The notes under the pieces are model-generated. The model had not been told where the DNA came from. It ran no database searches and saw only the letters and a list, made by a program, of their open reading frames with translations. A program made the translations under genes and the position numbers. This document shows positions 4,574 to 5,000 of a DNA stretch of 5,000 nucleotides, piece after piece. The stretch lies in assembly GCA_003556955.1 (NCBI GenBank), contig PWQB01000186.1, positions 1-5,000 on the forward strand, written 5' to 3'. Source of the DNA: Nostocaceae cyanobacterium CSSed10_463m. GTDB lineage: Bacteria > Cyanobacteriota > Cyanobacteriia > Cyanobacteriales > Nostocaceae. Within the stretch, counting starts at the first letter, position 1. Each line of letters begins with the position of its first letter.

Positions 4574-5000
4574 TTAATTGGAAGTGCCTAGGCTAGGAGA
4601 AATTTCTGTGGTGGTGGGAATATGTCCTTGTACTGTCAAAATTGAGCAAGGGGCATGATGTAATATATAGTTGCTGACACTGCCTAGCAAAAATTCACTG
4701 ATACCAGTCCGACCACGACGACCAACGATAATTAAGTCTGCTGGCCAGTTACGCGCAACTTCACAAATCATTTTGCCAGCATCACCCAGATTTTGGGTAA
4801 ACCCAGTTTTTACACCTGCATTCATGGCTGTATCACTAAGCGATCGCAACCAATCTAGTCTTTCTTGTTTAAGTTTTTCCCACTCTTGCATATAACTATC
4901 CATAGGTGTAGTTTGGACAGATGGATAAATCATGTCTGGTTGTGTAAATACAGGGCTGACATAGGGATCTTCTAATGGAGACAGTGTATGCAGTAACATC
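4574..5000 (-). CDS. Universal stress protein (UspA family), C-terminal part
   Basis: Partial at the right edge: 141 whole codons are visible, ending with TAA at 4576-4574. Family members normally carry about 30-40 residues, including the first beta strand, before the visible MLLHTLSP strand, so the ATG at 4999 is judged internal. Counting from it, LGDAGKMICEVARNWPADLIIVGRRG (71-96) leads into the nucleotide motif G-x2-G-x9-G-S: Gly93, Gly96, Gly106 and Ser107. The closing strand is CSILTVQ. The intact motif places it in the ATP-binding USP class, soluble cytoplasmic proteins linked to stress survival; the specific role is unknown. A ~15-residue Thr/Ser-rich tail ends the protein. It reads toward the hairpin at 4228-4260. 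It is probably not in the pix operon, given the 1.17 kb gap. Confidence 0.9.
   Translation of the reverse strand, partial: MLLHTLSPLEDPYVSPVFTQPDMIYPSVQTTPMDSYMQEWEKLKQERLDWLRSLSDTAMNAGVKTGFTQNLGDAGKMICEVARNWPADLIIVGRRGRTGISEFLLGSVSNYILHHAPCSILTVQGHIPTTTEISPSLGTSN
4840..4847. repeat. HIP1 octamer
   Basis: GCGATCGC within the universal stress protein gene. Confidence 0.8.

Noticed and set aside
4671..4895. Plus-strand open frame opposite the universal stress protein
   Set aside because: It is the antisense shadow of a gene with an intact family motif.

Overview
The window looks like a filamentous, Nostoc/Anabaena-type cyanobacterium. The evidence is three HIP1 octamers (GCGATCGC at 94-101, 604-611 and 4840-4847), a PATAN-type response regulator of the PatA family, a chemoreceptor with cyanobacteriochrome-like GAF domains, and AT-rich intergenic DNA carrying short palindromic repeats. 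The genus is inferred from these features and was not tested by a search.

All recognised genes are on the minus strand, so the window reads right to left. Positions 5000-4574 hold the C-terminal part of a universal stress protein. Positions 4573-3400 are a 1.17 kb gene-free interval. Its usp-proximal half (about 3980-4515) is packed with inverted repeats and one strong terminator-like hairpin. Its other half is AT-rich and ends in a candidate promoter. Four taxis genes follow: a PATAN-REC regulator (pixG-like, 3399-2188), a single-domain CheY-like regulator (pixH-like, 1862-1500), a CheW-like adaptor (pixI-like, 1368-895) and the N-terminal 282 codons of a GAF-containing receptor (pixJ-like, 846-1, running off the left edge).

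The order PATAN-REC / CheY / CheW / GAF receptor matches the pixGHIJ(L) phototaxis locus of Synechocystis and its counterparts in Nostoc (ptx) and Anabaena (the AnPixJ locus). By analogy the receptor senses light with bilin-binding GAF domains, CheW couples it to a CheA-type kinase (expected beyond the left edge, not visible here), and the two REC proteins carry the phosphoryl signal to the type IV pilus machinery in motile cells such as hormogonia. The first GAF domain lacks the canonical chromophore-binding Cys-His pair, so light sensing would fall to GAF2 or later GAF domains, most of which lie outside the window.

I see no wholly new system. The points most worth checking are the nested and interleaved inverted repeats at 3983-4148, the paired palindromic elements at 4086-4147 and 4452-4513, the terminator-like hairpin in antisense orientation after pixG, and three places where the translation start has to be decided from the ribosome binding site.
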